This document shows positions 45,640 to 57,349 of a DNA stretch of 64,000 nt, in pieces (the stretch's first letter is position 1; each line of letters begins with the position of its first letter). A model generated the notes under the pieces. That model was not told the DNA's origin and ran no database searches. It worked only from the letters and a program-made list of their open reading frames with translations. The DNA lies in the NCBI GenBank assembly GCA_963691705.1, contig OY829544.1:37159917-37223916 (forward strand), read 5' to 3'. The DNA comes from Viola odorata (lineage: Eukaryota; Streptophyta; Magnoliopsida; Malpighiales; Violaceae). Position numbers and translations under genes: made by a program.

Positions 45640-46963
45640 CTCAATAATAACATACGCAAAAGTCTAACCCCTCTCTCTCTTTCTCTTACTTTTCCAGATC
45701 TGATCTTACAACGAAGATAATCATAGTCTCTCTCTCTCTTTTCTTTCTTTTCCCGATCCGATATTTCTCTTGAACATACTCTTGAACATATAATAATAAA
45801 TTATTGGTATGGATTGAGATCATCACACACAAGCACTCTTAAATCACCACTTTCCAGATCTGCTCCCTTTTGTGCGCAACAATAACTCTCAATAATATAT
45901 TGATCACATATATTCATATCATGAATAAAATCCGAGCAGCCCTTGATTCATAATATGATAAATCCCCATAAATAGAAAAACCAGCAGCAATGATGGAGAT
46001 AAATATGCATACGGAAAGGAGAGCCTTTAGATCTTAAGGAACTCACTTGAAGATAAATTTTGTGGCTGTCTTGTTCAAATAAAGATCATGAAAATCAGTT
46101 TCAGAACATGCACTTCATCACACAGGAAACAAAATATGCTTGATTTCATAACTCCCTATTTTATTACTAAGGTATAATCTTTCCAATACCTATGAAACTC
46201 ACTTTATTTATATAGGGTCATGATGCTTGGGCTTTATGATTGAATTTTGCGAGAGAAAACATGCAGAATTGGCATTCTTTACCCTGCTGCATTTGACACA
46301 TTGACTATCAATATAGGCCTACCCCTGAAACCATTTGTAGTTAATAAAAGAGATGCTTAAAATGTTAAGTGCTCTGATATTATTGCCTCATTAAGCAAAA
46401 ATAAGCAGAGAACTTTCGAAGAAAAAAATATATATAGCAGCTAAAAAAAAATTGAAAATGTTATGTTTGCTGCTTTGGTATTCATACCTCATTCAAGCAA
46501 GAATATCCAAGGAACTACAATCAGCTCTGAAAAAAAGAAAAGATGAATGTCTTGGTACCCATGCCTCATTTAAGCAAGAGTACCCAAGAAACTACAGCTG
46601 ATTGAAATTAAATAAAAAAATGATAGAGAAATGATTAAGGGGTAGGCCGAAAATCTTCAATTCAGTCAATGTGGAGGGGGTAGTAGAAGGAAATGAGAAT
46701 TGCTATGTGTGTTTTCAATTGCAGGGTCTGATCGCTAAGCACTCGATTATGATACTATTTCAAATAAGGTGAGTTTGGGGTCTTGGTCAAGCCTTGGTAA
46801 TATAGGATGGAGCTATGAGCTTAAGTATTTGTGGATCTTATGTGATGAATTGGGTGTTCTAAAGTCGATACTGATTGGTCTTTATTTGTATGTGTCTTGC
46901 TTTTTTTTGTCTTGTTGTTGGATAGGAATGCTTGGGGGCAAGCATAAGATAGTGTGGGGGATT
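45640..46963 (+). other. 3' non-coding part of element X with polypurine tract
   Basis: No gene. It has CT-rich tracts (45675-45760), then repeated phrases 'tacc(t/c)atgcctcat..aagcaag' at 46490 and 46560. The polypurine tract AGTGTGGGGGATT is at 46950-46962, directly before the 3' LTR; this tract is typical for Athila-like elements. Confidence 0.55.
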
Positions 46964-48327
46964 TGATAAAGCGCTAAAATGTCATCTTTTCATCATCTTT
47001 TCACTTTTGTTTTGGGATGATGATACTGCTAAATGCTGGCTTTTCTCTCCTTTTCCACATATATACTGCTGAGAAGCAAAATTATTCAAAAGGAGTCAAA
47101 AGAGCCTTTATCAGAGTTGTTTTGATGGTCGCAGAGCTATTCTATCCCAGACCTAGGATAAGGAAAGAAACTAGAAGCGTTGACCAGAGTCAACTGAATT
47201 AATGAGAAGTCAGACTGGGCTTGGGCCGTGAGCTGGATGCGAGCTGTCTGCTTCTAGAAGACTTATTTTGAAGAAATCACTCTCCGATTAGAACTCTTCC
47301 ATTTAAAAACAATTAGATTTTATTTGATTTTATTTTATTCTATCCTTACCTAGTTTCTAGGAGATTAGAAACAGTTAGGTTATTATTTAATCAGCTGCGG
47401 GGCAGAAGAAAAAGGAGTCTTCTTCCTTATTTACGTTCTGCCATTGCTGTAGCTCAAACGCTTATTCTATTTCCTTCTTTATTTAATTTAATTCCGATTC
47501 AGTTTATGTTCATCTCTTTATTATTATTATTGTTATGTCGATGCTAGGCTAAACAATCTCTTTCTGGTAAGGATTCGAAGCCCATGATTCTGTGATTGTG
47601 AGATCAAATAGTGCTTCACACACATCACACTTATATTCTTGTCTTTCTTGATAACATGCTAGTTTATTCTTGTTTTGAGTAAAGCTTGATCATCTTCACC
47701 TAGAACTAGAGTAATTACAGTCTTCCTCTAAGGTTTTGGAGTCTACATTATCGAAGAGGATACGAAGGCGACTAGCTGGTGACAGCTAGAAGAAGGACCA
47801 GATCTGGTTTATAGGATAGACACGATTCTCTATCCCAGGCCTGGGATAGGTCTCTCCCCGTGTTTATCAATTGCTCAATTAAATGCTATAGAGTGTCTCT
47901 TAGGATTGTTGAGTCAATTAGGGACTTTCAATAGAGTGTCTCTTTGGAAGTCTTGTGTAGGAGGAGAGTAGGAGATCTAGGTGACCTATACCTGATCTCT
48001 ATAGTCGTCCTATAAGTTGGTGTTTAACACTTTTGCATCAATGATCAGTCTAAGTGAATCATGGGCTAGGTAGAATCCTTACTGGGAAGTTTCCTCCATT
48101 TGTTACACTCAATTATCTGTTTATTGCTTTCTTTATTTCTATCTTTTAATTATTGCATCCAAACAACCCTTATTTGTATTTACCACCCATCATATTTCAT
48201 TACAAAGAATTGAAATTGTCCACTGAATCCTTGAGGAATAATCCTTTTACCACTTGCTGCAGTTTAATTTATATTTGTGCATGGTAAATTGTACTCTATT
48301 TATTTTTTACGATTTCGGCAACCATCA
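46964..48327 (+). repeat. 3' LTR of element X
   Basis: 1364 bp, partner of 39117-40480. The target duplication copy ATGTC follows. Confidence 0.92.
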
Positions 48328-48332
48328 ATGTC

Positions 48333-49657
48333 CGTCAGGGATCGCGTTACTAGGAACGTTAGGAGCCTGAGGTATGCTTTGTGGCACGTTTTGGGTTTTG
48401 TCTCTATTTTCTTCTTCCTCCATTCTTGCGTAATTATGAGCTTTCAGTCTCAATGCGTCCAAAGTTACTGGGGGGTCCACCATTAACGTGTCTCGCAATT
48501 TCTCATAACGACAGTTCCGTTTCAAGGCTTCCACAGCTAAATCGATGGTAATGTCTGGCGTTAACGACATCTCCAGGTCAAAACGACTGAGAAAATCTTT
48601 CAAAGACTTCTGAGGTTTCCTGTGTATGTCGAATAACACTATAGCGGATTTTCTGATGCGGACCGTGGTACTGAACCGGCTTCAAAACTTAGACTCCAGC
48701 TGCGAGAAGTTGTTAATGGATTTTGCTGGAAGACCCTCGAACCAGATGCGTGCAACTCCGGCCATCACTGTGGTTCGGAATTGCACGAAACCTTTTACCT
48801 TGTTAAGGTGAGAAATGGGATCTTTAGTGCCGTCATAGGACTCCGTAGGGAGCTTCACATGTCGACTGACCCTGTGGCGCCTTATGCGGTGACTGAAGGG
48901 GTGGCCTGAGATGTCGTCTAGAATTTCGCGAGTGTTGCCAGACGGTGACGCCTGCGGTTCTGCGGATCGGGAGTATGATGACGCCTTGGAGATCAGCTAC
49001 GACTCCTTGGCGAACGAGTTCGGTATCTTCGGCTGCTCAATCTCTCACTGCGCTCGGGGGATACGTCTCTATCCATTTCCTCCCTCCGACCATTCCAACG
49101 ATCTCTGTACTCGTCAAGTCGTCACTTCTCTTGAGGGACGGGAATTTGTAGCACGTGCGGCACGTAAGGCTCTACTCGCCCATGAGCGAGTTGCATAAAT
49201 CTGGCTGGTGTAGTTGTCGCGGGCAAGGTCAATGGAATGTTTCTACGTTACGGAGGCGATAAGGGTCGTTCGATGACAATAGATGATGTAAAAATAGCCT
49301 GGGAGGAACACTCGACCCAGAAACATCAGGCGGGATTCTTTCAGCCAGCTCGGTCAAGTAATCCAACCGAGAACGAAGGGAAGATATTTCACTCGCGAGG
49401 GAGTTGTTTACGCTATCCAACATGAATCCCCTCGGAGGAGGGGTGGAGAAACTGGATCCCGCCATCTGGGATAGAGGGATGTTCATCTGGGAGGAGGGCG
49501 TTCCTCCTATTGGTCTAAAAGAGAGATCTGAAGATTCCGGAGTAATCTCCTGCATCGCGGTAGAAACTTCAACAGTGGCGAAGGGAAAAAGTTATCGGCG
49601 AATCGTAAAAGGAATGCTAAAGGACGGAGGTTGTGTGGACTCCGAATCAGAAGCCAT
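48333..49657 (-). pseudogene. N-terminal gag of the second Tat element
   Basis: ATG 49657 (MASDSEST) is followed after 22 codons by TAA, then an open Ser/Pro-rich part (49594-49229) and a damaged middle with a basic stretch. The gag domain (LFDIHRKPQKSLKDFLSRFD, KLRDTLMVDPPVTLDALRLK) is open 48639-48325. Compare 1976-3307. Confidence 0.8.
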
Positions 49658-49723
49658 GATCCTTCCGATCTTCCAAGAAAGACAGAGCTTTGCTATTAAG
49701 GACGCTTACTTAATAAACCAAAG

Positions 49724-49741
49724 CTCTCAATGAAAGCACCA
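49724..49741 (-). other. Primer binding site of the second Tat element
   Basis: TGGTGCTTTCATTGAGAG on minus, three bases inside the LTR, identical to 1892-1909. Confidence 0.7.
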
Positions 49742-49744
49742 GTT

Positions 49745-50234
49745 TGATAAGATTCGGACTTCTGGGGAATCGGGGGTGAGGATTATGGCCGCTCGGAGTT
49801 ACTGTAGTCGCCGTCGGGTATACCTGCAAAGTGCCTGAGGGGGGCCTCTGGTGTAGACACTCCGATGCTTAAGTTAGTAAGGCTGTTCCAAAATGCCAGA
49901 GGATCGAGTAGCGATCTTAGGCTTACCTCTCAACTTGAATGAGGGGGTATTTATAGGCGCCGAGGAGGGCGTTACCTCTAGGGGGTAGGTGTTATCTAGG
50001 AAAGATAACGCCTAGAGTCACGTCATGGCTGACCTGGGATGGGATAACGCCGTGCGTGTGGGTTGATGACGAGTGAGACTCCCCCTCCCCCCGCTGATGT
50101 CGACCATTCCAGGGTTCCTTGCTGGATAAGGGGCGGCAACCTTGGCGGCAGACGCCCGATAGGGGCTACAGTGTTCCGGCCTTAACGCTGAGATAGGGAC
50201 GACAATATCCCTGGAATTGCCTCTATTGTTATCA
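49745..50234 (-). repeat. 5' LTR of the second Tat element
   Basis: 490 bp, TGATAACAATAG...CCGAATCTTATCA on minus, same family as 1392-1888. The matching 3' LTR is missing because the element is cut at 36931. Confidence 0.85.
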
Positions 50235-52480
50235 CTTAACATGAAAAATGTGTTTCGCATAAAGGAGAAGTCAACTCGCTAAGCAGAGCGAGAAGGCAAG
50301 GTTTCGTCTCCAAGGCGAACATAAGGAATCTCGCTTTCTTGTGATAACGTTCAAGAGAGGTGAGCAATCACTTAATGATAGGTAAGAGAAATTCTATTCG
50401 CTTCACGACGTAGGAGGGAAGCGAGCCCAATTCTCTCACCCTGCCTATAAAAAATGAGCTCAAGTACATACCAAGAGCCAAAAAGCAAGTAGTAAACAAA
50501 AGGTTGGGCTTAGGGAAAGCAAGTAGAAAAAGTCACTTCACCCCTCACCTAGCGATTCAAGACACGATACGATTTTCGTGTAGTGTCAGACTTCTGCACC
50601 AACTCTCTGACCACTATTGCAGACCAAGTTTAAGGACATTTAAGACCCCTACAAAATGGAGTCGGCGCTCATTAAATACGCCTGAAAAGCAGACATTCCT
50701 TCTTGACTAAGAGAGGCCCAGGTAACTAGGGGTGTCAGGGACGCATTTATTACCCCATGAGGTACAAGCTGATCAAGATATTATCAAAGAAAAAATGACT
50801 TACATGTCCCCAAAGGTAAGGTTTTGAGGGCTATATAAACCTCACATTTTTTAGGCATAACCAATTGAATGTTATCATAAAGGCACACAGCTACAATATT
50901 CTCTCTAAATTTACTACATTTCAATCATCTTAATCATACAATCATCACCTCATTAATCACATTTTTCTTAGAGTCATTAAGCACTTCACCTACCATTCTA
51001 ACTTGAGATTTGGAGTGTTTATCACAAGGGGAAACCCTTGTGACCTTGCAACTTGCAAGTCATTCCAAGATCAATAGATAAACCCCTGCATCATGAATCA
51101 AAAGAAGATTAAGCCACTAATCATGCTTTACACCCTTTAAACACACACCTACGTAAAACATTATCTGTGGTTGAAAATTTTCCATAATTGAGGGGTAGAA
51201 GAAAAAAGATTGAACATTTTCTTCTTATTTGAATCTCATTTTTTTCACTTCCTTTTGTTCTTAGTCCAGATGTCTAATTGGGGTCTTGCTTGCAGCTACA
51301 CAGCTACACAGCTACACAGCTACTTCAAATTTGCTGGCGATAAAGGATTTTTTCAAGAACAATGTTCGCGTAAAGCCAGATCTTGATTGTCTTGGAGCTT
51401 TGGGTGGTGCTGGGTGGTATGGCATTAGGCCAATTCTCTGGGTACGAATTTCCAAAGACTGTTCTGGCTTGCGCACAGCTGCGTGCTTTTTAACAACAAT
51501 GCAAGCTGCTTAATCTTGGGGTGCATTTCTGCTCTGTGACCGGTTGAAATTGAAACAGATTAGGCATGAATTTTTTAGTTTATTTTTAATTCCTAAGATT
51601 GACTTATCAACTGTGCCTGGTCCTGCGCTCAAAGAACTTCAGTGGTGTTGTTGTGGGTTCTTCTTGAGCTGGTAGTAAACAAATCACCCTTGACATATAA
51701 AACTTCGAAAGATACCGAGGACTAGAACTTGTGATATAATCTCAATGTACTTTACAAGAAGTCCCCTATTTAGCTAGTTACTTATTTTTATTCTTTTTAT
51801 TACAAGAGAAACTTATACTTAAAGCCTAAAAAATTGTCATCCTTAACGCCATCATGGATCGAATGACCTATATATCTCGTTCTCGTCTTATTGTTTATTA
51901 TTTTTGCATGCCATTAATATTTTGAAAATGTGTCGCTGAACAAGAATGATGCCCTTGCTAGGTAGCTAGTCTATCAATTATTGCGAATTGCAATAAGATG
52001 AATGTAGAGAAGGGTAAGCAAGAACAGTTTGGGTGACTGAGTGAGTGAGTGGACCCAATACTTTACATTGACTTTAAGTAGGAAATACTGTGACATCTCA
52101 CTCTGTCATTCTTGGTGTGGCTAGAGACTTCACCCCAAAAATAATAATTAAAATTAAAAGAAGAGTGGTTCTTTTCTTTCCCCTGTTAGTCTGTTAGCCA
52201 CTGCCCCTTCATGTGTGTACTGTGTCAAGTTTAGGAATTCGCAATAAACCTACATCCCAATGCCAGAAAACCAAAACTGGCCGAAATGAAAAGAAATTGA
52301 CAAAACCAAACCGAGCCAAATCGAATAAGTAAGTTCGGTTTTAATTCAGTGGGAGATGAGAAAAATCGGAGAGAAAAAACTAAAATGTACAAATTACTAC
52401 ATGGAAGGTGACACCAAATATAAATATCTTCTAATTAAGAAAACTACATGGAATTGAAGGTGACAGCAAATATAAATATA
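50235..52480. other. Unassigned region with a promoter-like or LTR-like stretch
   Basis: No gene can be supported with confidence. 50730-51180 resembles an LTR: it opens TGTCAGGGACGC and has a good TATA (CTATATAAAC near 50829), then a long AT-rich leader. No primer site or partner copy was found. 51286-51513 is an open frame of uncertain value. 52385-52480 has a direct repeat of about 32-37 bp ('actacatgga...aaatataaatat'). Confidence 0.35.
51286..51513 (+). CDS. Unrecognised short reading frame, possible gene fragment
   Basis: 75 codons with four tandem 'gctacaca' units at the start. After them the protein looks more gene-like than chance: KDFFKNNVRVKPDLDCL, GGAGWYGIRPILWVRISKDC, ending AACFLTTMQAA. 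It could be an exon of a captured or decayed host gene. No family recognised. Confidence 0.25.
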   Translation: MLAATQLHSYTATSNLLAIKDFFKNNVRVKPDLDCLGALGGAGWYGIRPILWVRISKDCSGLRTAACFLTTMQAA

Positions 52481-52699
52481 TAATTTTTTTTTTAAATAGG
52501 CAGAAGAATTTTAATGAAATAAAAAGTCATGAAGAACATGACCAAGTACAGACCTGCAGCCGCTTCAAAACTACATGCTTACCTGCAAACTCACAACGAC
52601 AACAGCAGAAATCCTAAGAAAATGAAACTGAAAGCATAAACAGACAGCTAACAGCTATCACCTAGCCAAGCAAACCAAACAGCTCAAATGTCCTCAGCA

Positions 52700-55600
52700 T
52701 GCCACGAAAGGAGCCACGCCGGCGACTGCAGCATGTTTGCCATGCTGTACGCGAAGGAGCGATCCTGGCTCTTCAGCCACCAGTGCTAGCAAGAATATAT
52801 CATGTTAACACACCTCGATTCGTTGTACTCTACATGACGAAAAACCACCGCGTTACGAGATTTCCACAAGTTCCAGATGACAGCATAGAATAAAGTGGTC
52901 CATGCTCTCCATACATTCTTGTCGTGGCAAGGCAGAAAACTCCCCCACATCCTCCATAAGGCCGCCATATTCTGAGGTTGGCACCATCTAACCCCCAGCC
53001 ACCACATGATGAAGTCCCAAACTCCTCTAGCTATCTCGCAGCGCAGGAAAATGTGGGTAACATCCTCAGGCCAGCTGTTGCACATGGGACAGCCATTCGA
53101 AGTCTCCAATAGCATGTTTCGTCTCTCTAGAAATGTCCTGGTCGCTATTCTACCTCTTAGTGTTAGCCACATAAAAAATTCCACGCGATAGGGAACCAAC
53201 CCCTTCCAGCAAGATCGAAGCAGAGGTATTGCCTCGTGTCTCCTTTCTTCCCAATTCTTATAGGTCGAGTGGACTGTGAACTTTCCCGTTGGGTCTAACT
53301 CCCACCGCAGCTAAGCATGTTGCTCCCCCCTGCTCGGGATTGGCAAGCAATCTCTCAAATAGTTCCATTCATCTCTCTACCACTCAAACAGCCCTCGTCT
53401 CCACTCACCTTGCCACTCCCACGTCGATCCATTCCAACCACCAAAATCCATGACAGAACCACATTGCTTACTTGAAATATGATATAGATGAGGGTGGAGT
53501 AAATCCAACGGCTTCTTGTCAGCCCACGTGTCCCACCAAAAATCAGTGTCCTTACCGTCTCCAACCTTCAGCGAGGTATGCTCGCTCCACATGTCAAAGA
53601 ACTCGCCTTCTCGCCCACAAGCTCTCATGATGTCCCTCCAAATAGGAGAAAAGGTTGTCCTGTCTCTCCCTCCACAAGTCCCCAATGGACTTAACACTGT
53701 ATTGTCTCCGAATAATGTCAGCCCAAATCTTCCTGCTTTCCTTCATTAAATCCCACACCCATTTGAATAAAAGCGTCATATTTCGATCCTGCATCCTGCC
53801 AATTCCTAAACCTCCACAAGATGTTGACCTCACGACCTCCTCCCACTGCACTTTCGCCAAACCTTTCTTAGATTCGCTACCACTCCAAAGAAATCCCCTC
53901 ATCACCCCCTAGCACTATTGAACCACAATCTTAGGCATCCGGTATATAGACATGTTATACACGGGGAGACTCGCAAGGGCAGCCTTGATTAGAGTCACTC
54001 GTCCCCTCACCGAAAGGAGGTGCCCCTTCCACGTGGCTAACTTTTTTTCTCATTTTTTGAACTAAGAAAAGCCATCCTGCCTTACGTCTAGGATTAAATC
54101 CCACCACAGACCCTAGGTACTTAAAGGGGAGCATCTCATATTTGCATCCCGCTCGCGTAGCTAGAATATTTCCTATCTGCTGGCTCAAGTTAACCCATAT
54201 CAAGGTGCTTTTATGGAAGTTTACCCAGAGCCCTGAGTAAGCATCAAATCAAACCAACTCAAAATACCCTTCACTCCATGTAGTTCTTCCTCGTTATTAT
54301 TCACAAAACCAACGTATCATCTGCAAACTACAGATGACTGAGCTGTCACCCTGCTACTGGGTTGCCAATACCCCTTAGGACCCCCACCTCCTCAGCTTGG
54401 ATAAATAAACGGTGAAGTCCCTCAGCCGCAATGTTAAATAAGAACGGTGACATAGAACACCCTTGCCGCAACCCTCTTCCCACACCAAATTGCCCAGATG
54501 GTGACCCATTGACAAGCACAGACACTTTATTCGTACTGACACACTGCCTAATCCACCCCGTCCACTTCTCTCCGAAACCCATATATCTCATCACATCCTC
54601 CAGATATGTCCACTCGATGGAATCGTATGCCTTCTCAAAATCCAGCTTAAAAAGCAGCCCTTGTTGTTTCGTCTCCTTCAAGTAATGAACTACCTCACTT
54701 GCTATCATGACACAGTCAAGAGTATGCCTCCCTTTAATGAATCTGTGTTGGACCTCGCTAACCACTTTCGTGATTACCTCGTTGATCCGTCTCGCCATAA
54801 TCTTAGAAATAACTTTATAATAGCTACTCACTAAGCTAATGGGTCGATACTCTGTAAATCGCTTAGCCTCGGGAATCTTCAGAATGAGAGTAAGAAATGA
54901 AGTATTCATCCCTGCCGGAAACTTCCCCGACCTAAAACATTCTTGAACTAGTCTACAATAATCCTCCCCGATTATATCCCACGCCTTTTACAGAAAGCGA
55001 AGAGAAAACCCATCCGACCCAGGCGCTTTTTGCCCATCACAACCCTTCACCGCTTCCCAAAATTCTAATTGAGTGACCTCCCTTTCTAACCCATTCGCTT
55101 CATCTTCCGACAGCTTTGAGAAGCTTAAGTCCTGCATCCGAGGTCTTTCCCAACTTTCCGACTGAAAGAAAGACTCGTAGTGCTGCACGACAGCCCTCTT
55201 AATTTCCTCTAGCGTTGAGAGTCTCGTATTTTGGGTCACAATCTCTCTAATGTTGTTTCTCCTTACAACGATTTTGGCCATTCTGTGAAACAACCCCGTA
55301 TTGCGATCACCCTGAACATTCCATTTTACCCTATTCTTTTGCTGCCAATACCTCTCTACTTGCTCCTGTTCAAAGCTGATTTTTTATGGTTTCCTGTTCG
55401 GTCTGCTCCTCCCGAGACAAAGCACACTCATCTGCCAGTCTCTCAAAATCCTCATATCTCCCTGCATATCTCTTAATCGGCTCTCCACATTTCTAAATAC
55501 TTCCTTGTTCCAAGCTTGTATTTTCTTCTTCAAGTATTTCATCTTTTGAATGACCCTGAAATTACCTGGACATTCGGTACCTGCTTCTCTCCACCACTCC

Positions 55601-56376
55601 ACCACCAAATCCTTGAATCCTTGAAACCCCTAGCTTCCCACCATACCGATAAGTCCCTGAATGGTTTTGGTCCCCAATCAACTCTGTCCTATCTAAGGAA
55701 TAACGGCGCATGGTCGGAACCATTTCTGTCCAGCGCTGTCAATGCGCAATCATTGAAGTATCTCGACCACTCGACTTGAATAAACACTTTATCTATCCTA
55801 CTTCTACTAATGGCGTTTGACCATGTAAATCTCCTTCCTACCAGCTGAATGTCCTGCAGTCCACACCTGTCTACCCACTCCTGAAAAGTGTTCATACCCC
55901 TAGTATAACCCGCACCCTGTAAGCGATCAGCTGGGACTAATACTTCATTTAAATCGCGTGCTACTAGCACTGGTATTCCTGCGGCCTCTATCTTGTTTCC
56001 CAGCACCTCCCATAAATGACCTCTCCGCTCCACATCGTTGGGAGCATAAACATTCAGGACTGCACAACGCCTGTTTCCCGCAGTTAGCAAGCCTTCTATC
56101 CATATAAAATTATCTCCCACCTCTGCATAATCCGAATTAAATCTTGTTGAATCCCACATAGAAATTAATCCCCCGGATCTCCTAATGGATGGAGTAAACT
56201 TCCATCCCGTCTCCCTCCCCCCCTAAAGCATGGATGAGAAAATCATCCACCTCTTCTTTGTTGCTTTCTTGTAACAGACAAAAAGTCACGCTATCTCCTT
56301 GCATAATCTTCTTAACAAATCGTCTCTTCCTAGCCGAACCTAACCCCCTGCAACTCTAAGAGAACAGCTGGATCAT
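52700..56376 (-). pseudogene. LINE ORF2: endonuclease, reverse transcriptase, zf-RVT
   Basis: ATG 56376 lies 36 bp after the ORF1 stop. Endonuclease: CRGLG, LLQES, then NVYAPND, ARDLNEVL and GSDHAPLFL at the end (55690). The linker is open 55608-54988 with shifts. RT: YRPISLVSSYYKVISKI, LDFEKAYDSI, GLRQGCSMSPFLFN, and catalytic FADD at 54327-54316, just after stops at 54346 and 54328. C-terminal: GGLGIGRM, W-rich connection, and a zinc-knuckle domain (CPMCNSWPEDVTHIFLRC, 53090-53030). All catalytic motifs remain, but at least eight stops or shifts kill it. Confidence 0.85.
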
Positions 56377-56412
56377 CGTGCCTTGGAATAACACGCTTAT
56401 CACACTGCCCTA

Positions 56413-57340
56413 TCAACGGGCATTACCCACTTCTACCCCAAACCGCTCCCTTTCAAAGGTTCGAATGGCTGCTTCGTTTGCCTGATTTGTGATTGATAAT
56501 AGCCGCCCAAATTCCCAAATATTTGTCTCTACCATGATTACGTCGGTCAGCCTGTTCATATTCCTGATATCACTGTCATCCGCTCGAAACACATCTATTC
56601 TCGAATCCTCATTTGCATTGGTCATTTGCAATCTGCCAGTATTGTCCATGATTCTCTTGATCTTCTCCCCTCTCTTTCGTCTCGTTACTAGTGGAAACTC
56701 AGGCAAGCCAAACGCAAGGGGAGCATGTGTAGCTACTGCCGAATTGTGCACTTCATTTATCATTGTTACACTATGTTGATCATTGGCTCCAATCCCTTCT
56801 GTTTCTCCATATTCATCTTCTTCCATCCCCCTATCTGAGCCATCCTCATCCTCTTGTACCCCAATCATCCAATCAAGGTTGGAAATCACCCCCTGCATTG
56901 GTTCCTCGTGGCGGTTCACTTGAGCCAATGTATTCCCTACCTTAACCCGAATTTCCTCGTGAACGTGCATTTTATCCGTCACAATTAACAATCTTGCTAC
57001 ATCAAACCTTTTACGGGCAAGTGTATTGTCATCCACCGCCACAAGTTTCCCCAGCTTTTCTCCTAACTTCTCGAATGTCCCGTATTCCCGACATTGGACT
57101 AGGATTCCTGAGCATTGAATCCAGCATAGTCTGCCATCTCTAGATAACATCTCTGTCCAAGGAATCACCTTGGAGAACAGACGGTGAATGCTCTCAAGTT
57201 TATTATTAAGCGCTTCCTCTCTATCTTCCTGTCAGTCAAATTCTATCCAGACTAATCCCCGGTCTAGGATTCTGGTTTCACAAATCCACCCCACTTCGAG
57301 TACTAACTCCTGAATTTCTAGTATGTCCTCTATTTTTTGA
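56413..57340 (-). pseudogene. LINE ORF1, C-terminal part
   Basis: LINE ORF1 proteins bind element RNA. Open 57168-56413: IPWTEMLSRDGRLCWIQCSG, LGKLVAVDDNTLARKRFDVA, RLLIVTDKM, the pattern of the plant DUF4283-type ORF1. An acidic, low-complexity tail follows. A TGA near 57229 lies upstream in the same frame, and the N-terminus is absent. Confidence 0.65.
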
Positions 57341-57349
57341 AGTAAGATA

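Larger units (their letters stand above)
42757..45640 (-). mobile_element. Internal DNA of the third Tat-family copy, satellite-rich and without pol
   Basis: Its left edge is Tat internal sequence. No gag or pol is recognisable. It holds a partial second LTR (about 42965-43095) and three different tandem repeats. A 5' LTR on the right was not found, so the right boundary (about 45640) is a guess based on where Athila-like 3' DNA seems to resume. It may be a large non-autonomous derivative. Confidence 0.45.
39117..48327 (+). mobile_element. Athila-lineage element X, internally deleted
   Basis: LTRs of 1364 bp each, differing at only about 30 positions by eye. Flanks are ATGAC (39112-39116) and ATGTC (48328-48332), a 5 bp target duplication with one change. 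It is inserted in the gag of the second Tat element. It keeps a primer site, gag and protease fragments (40541-42259) and a polypurine tract, but RT, RNase H and integrase are absent. A Tat-family LTR with satellite DNA interrupts it from 42260. Confidence 0.85.
48328..50234 (-). mobile_element. Second Tat element, 5' segment (LTR and N-terminal gag)
   Basis: Holds the 5' LTR, primer site and gag N-terminus on minus, cut at 48328 by element X and continuing at 39116. Confidence 0.85.
52483..57345 (-). mobile_element. L1-type LINE retrotransposon, 5' truncated
   Basis: On minus: partial ORF1 (57340-56413), ORF2 (56376 down to about 52700), a 3' end and a poly(A) tail seen as a T run at 52483-52494. 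The ORF1 N-terminal half is missing, the usual outcome of incomplete LINE reverse transcription. The right edge abuts an LTR that lacks its own first part, so the two boundaries may not be simple. No certain target duplication was found. Confidence 0.85.

Noticed and set aside
52385..52480. LINE target site duplication at the 3' side
   Set aside because: Only a short AT-rich match (ATATAAT) to the DNA near 57350, too weak to claim.
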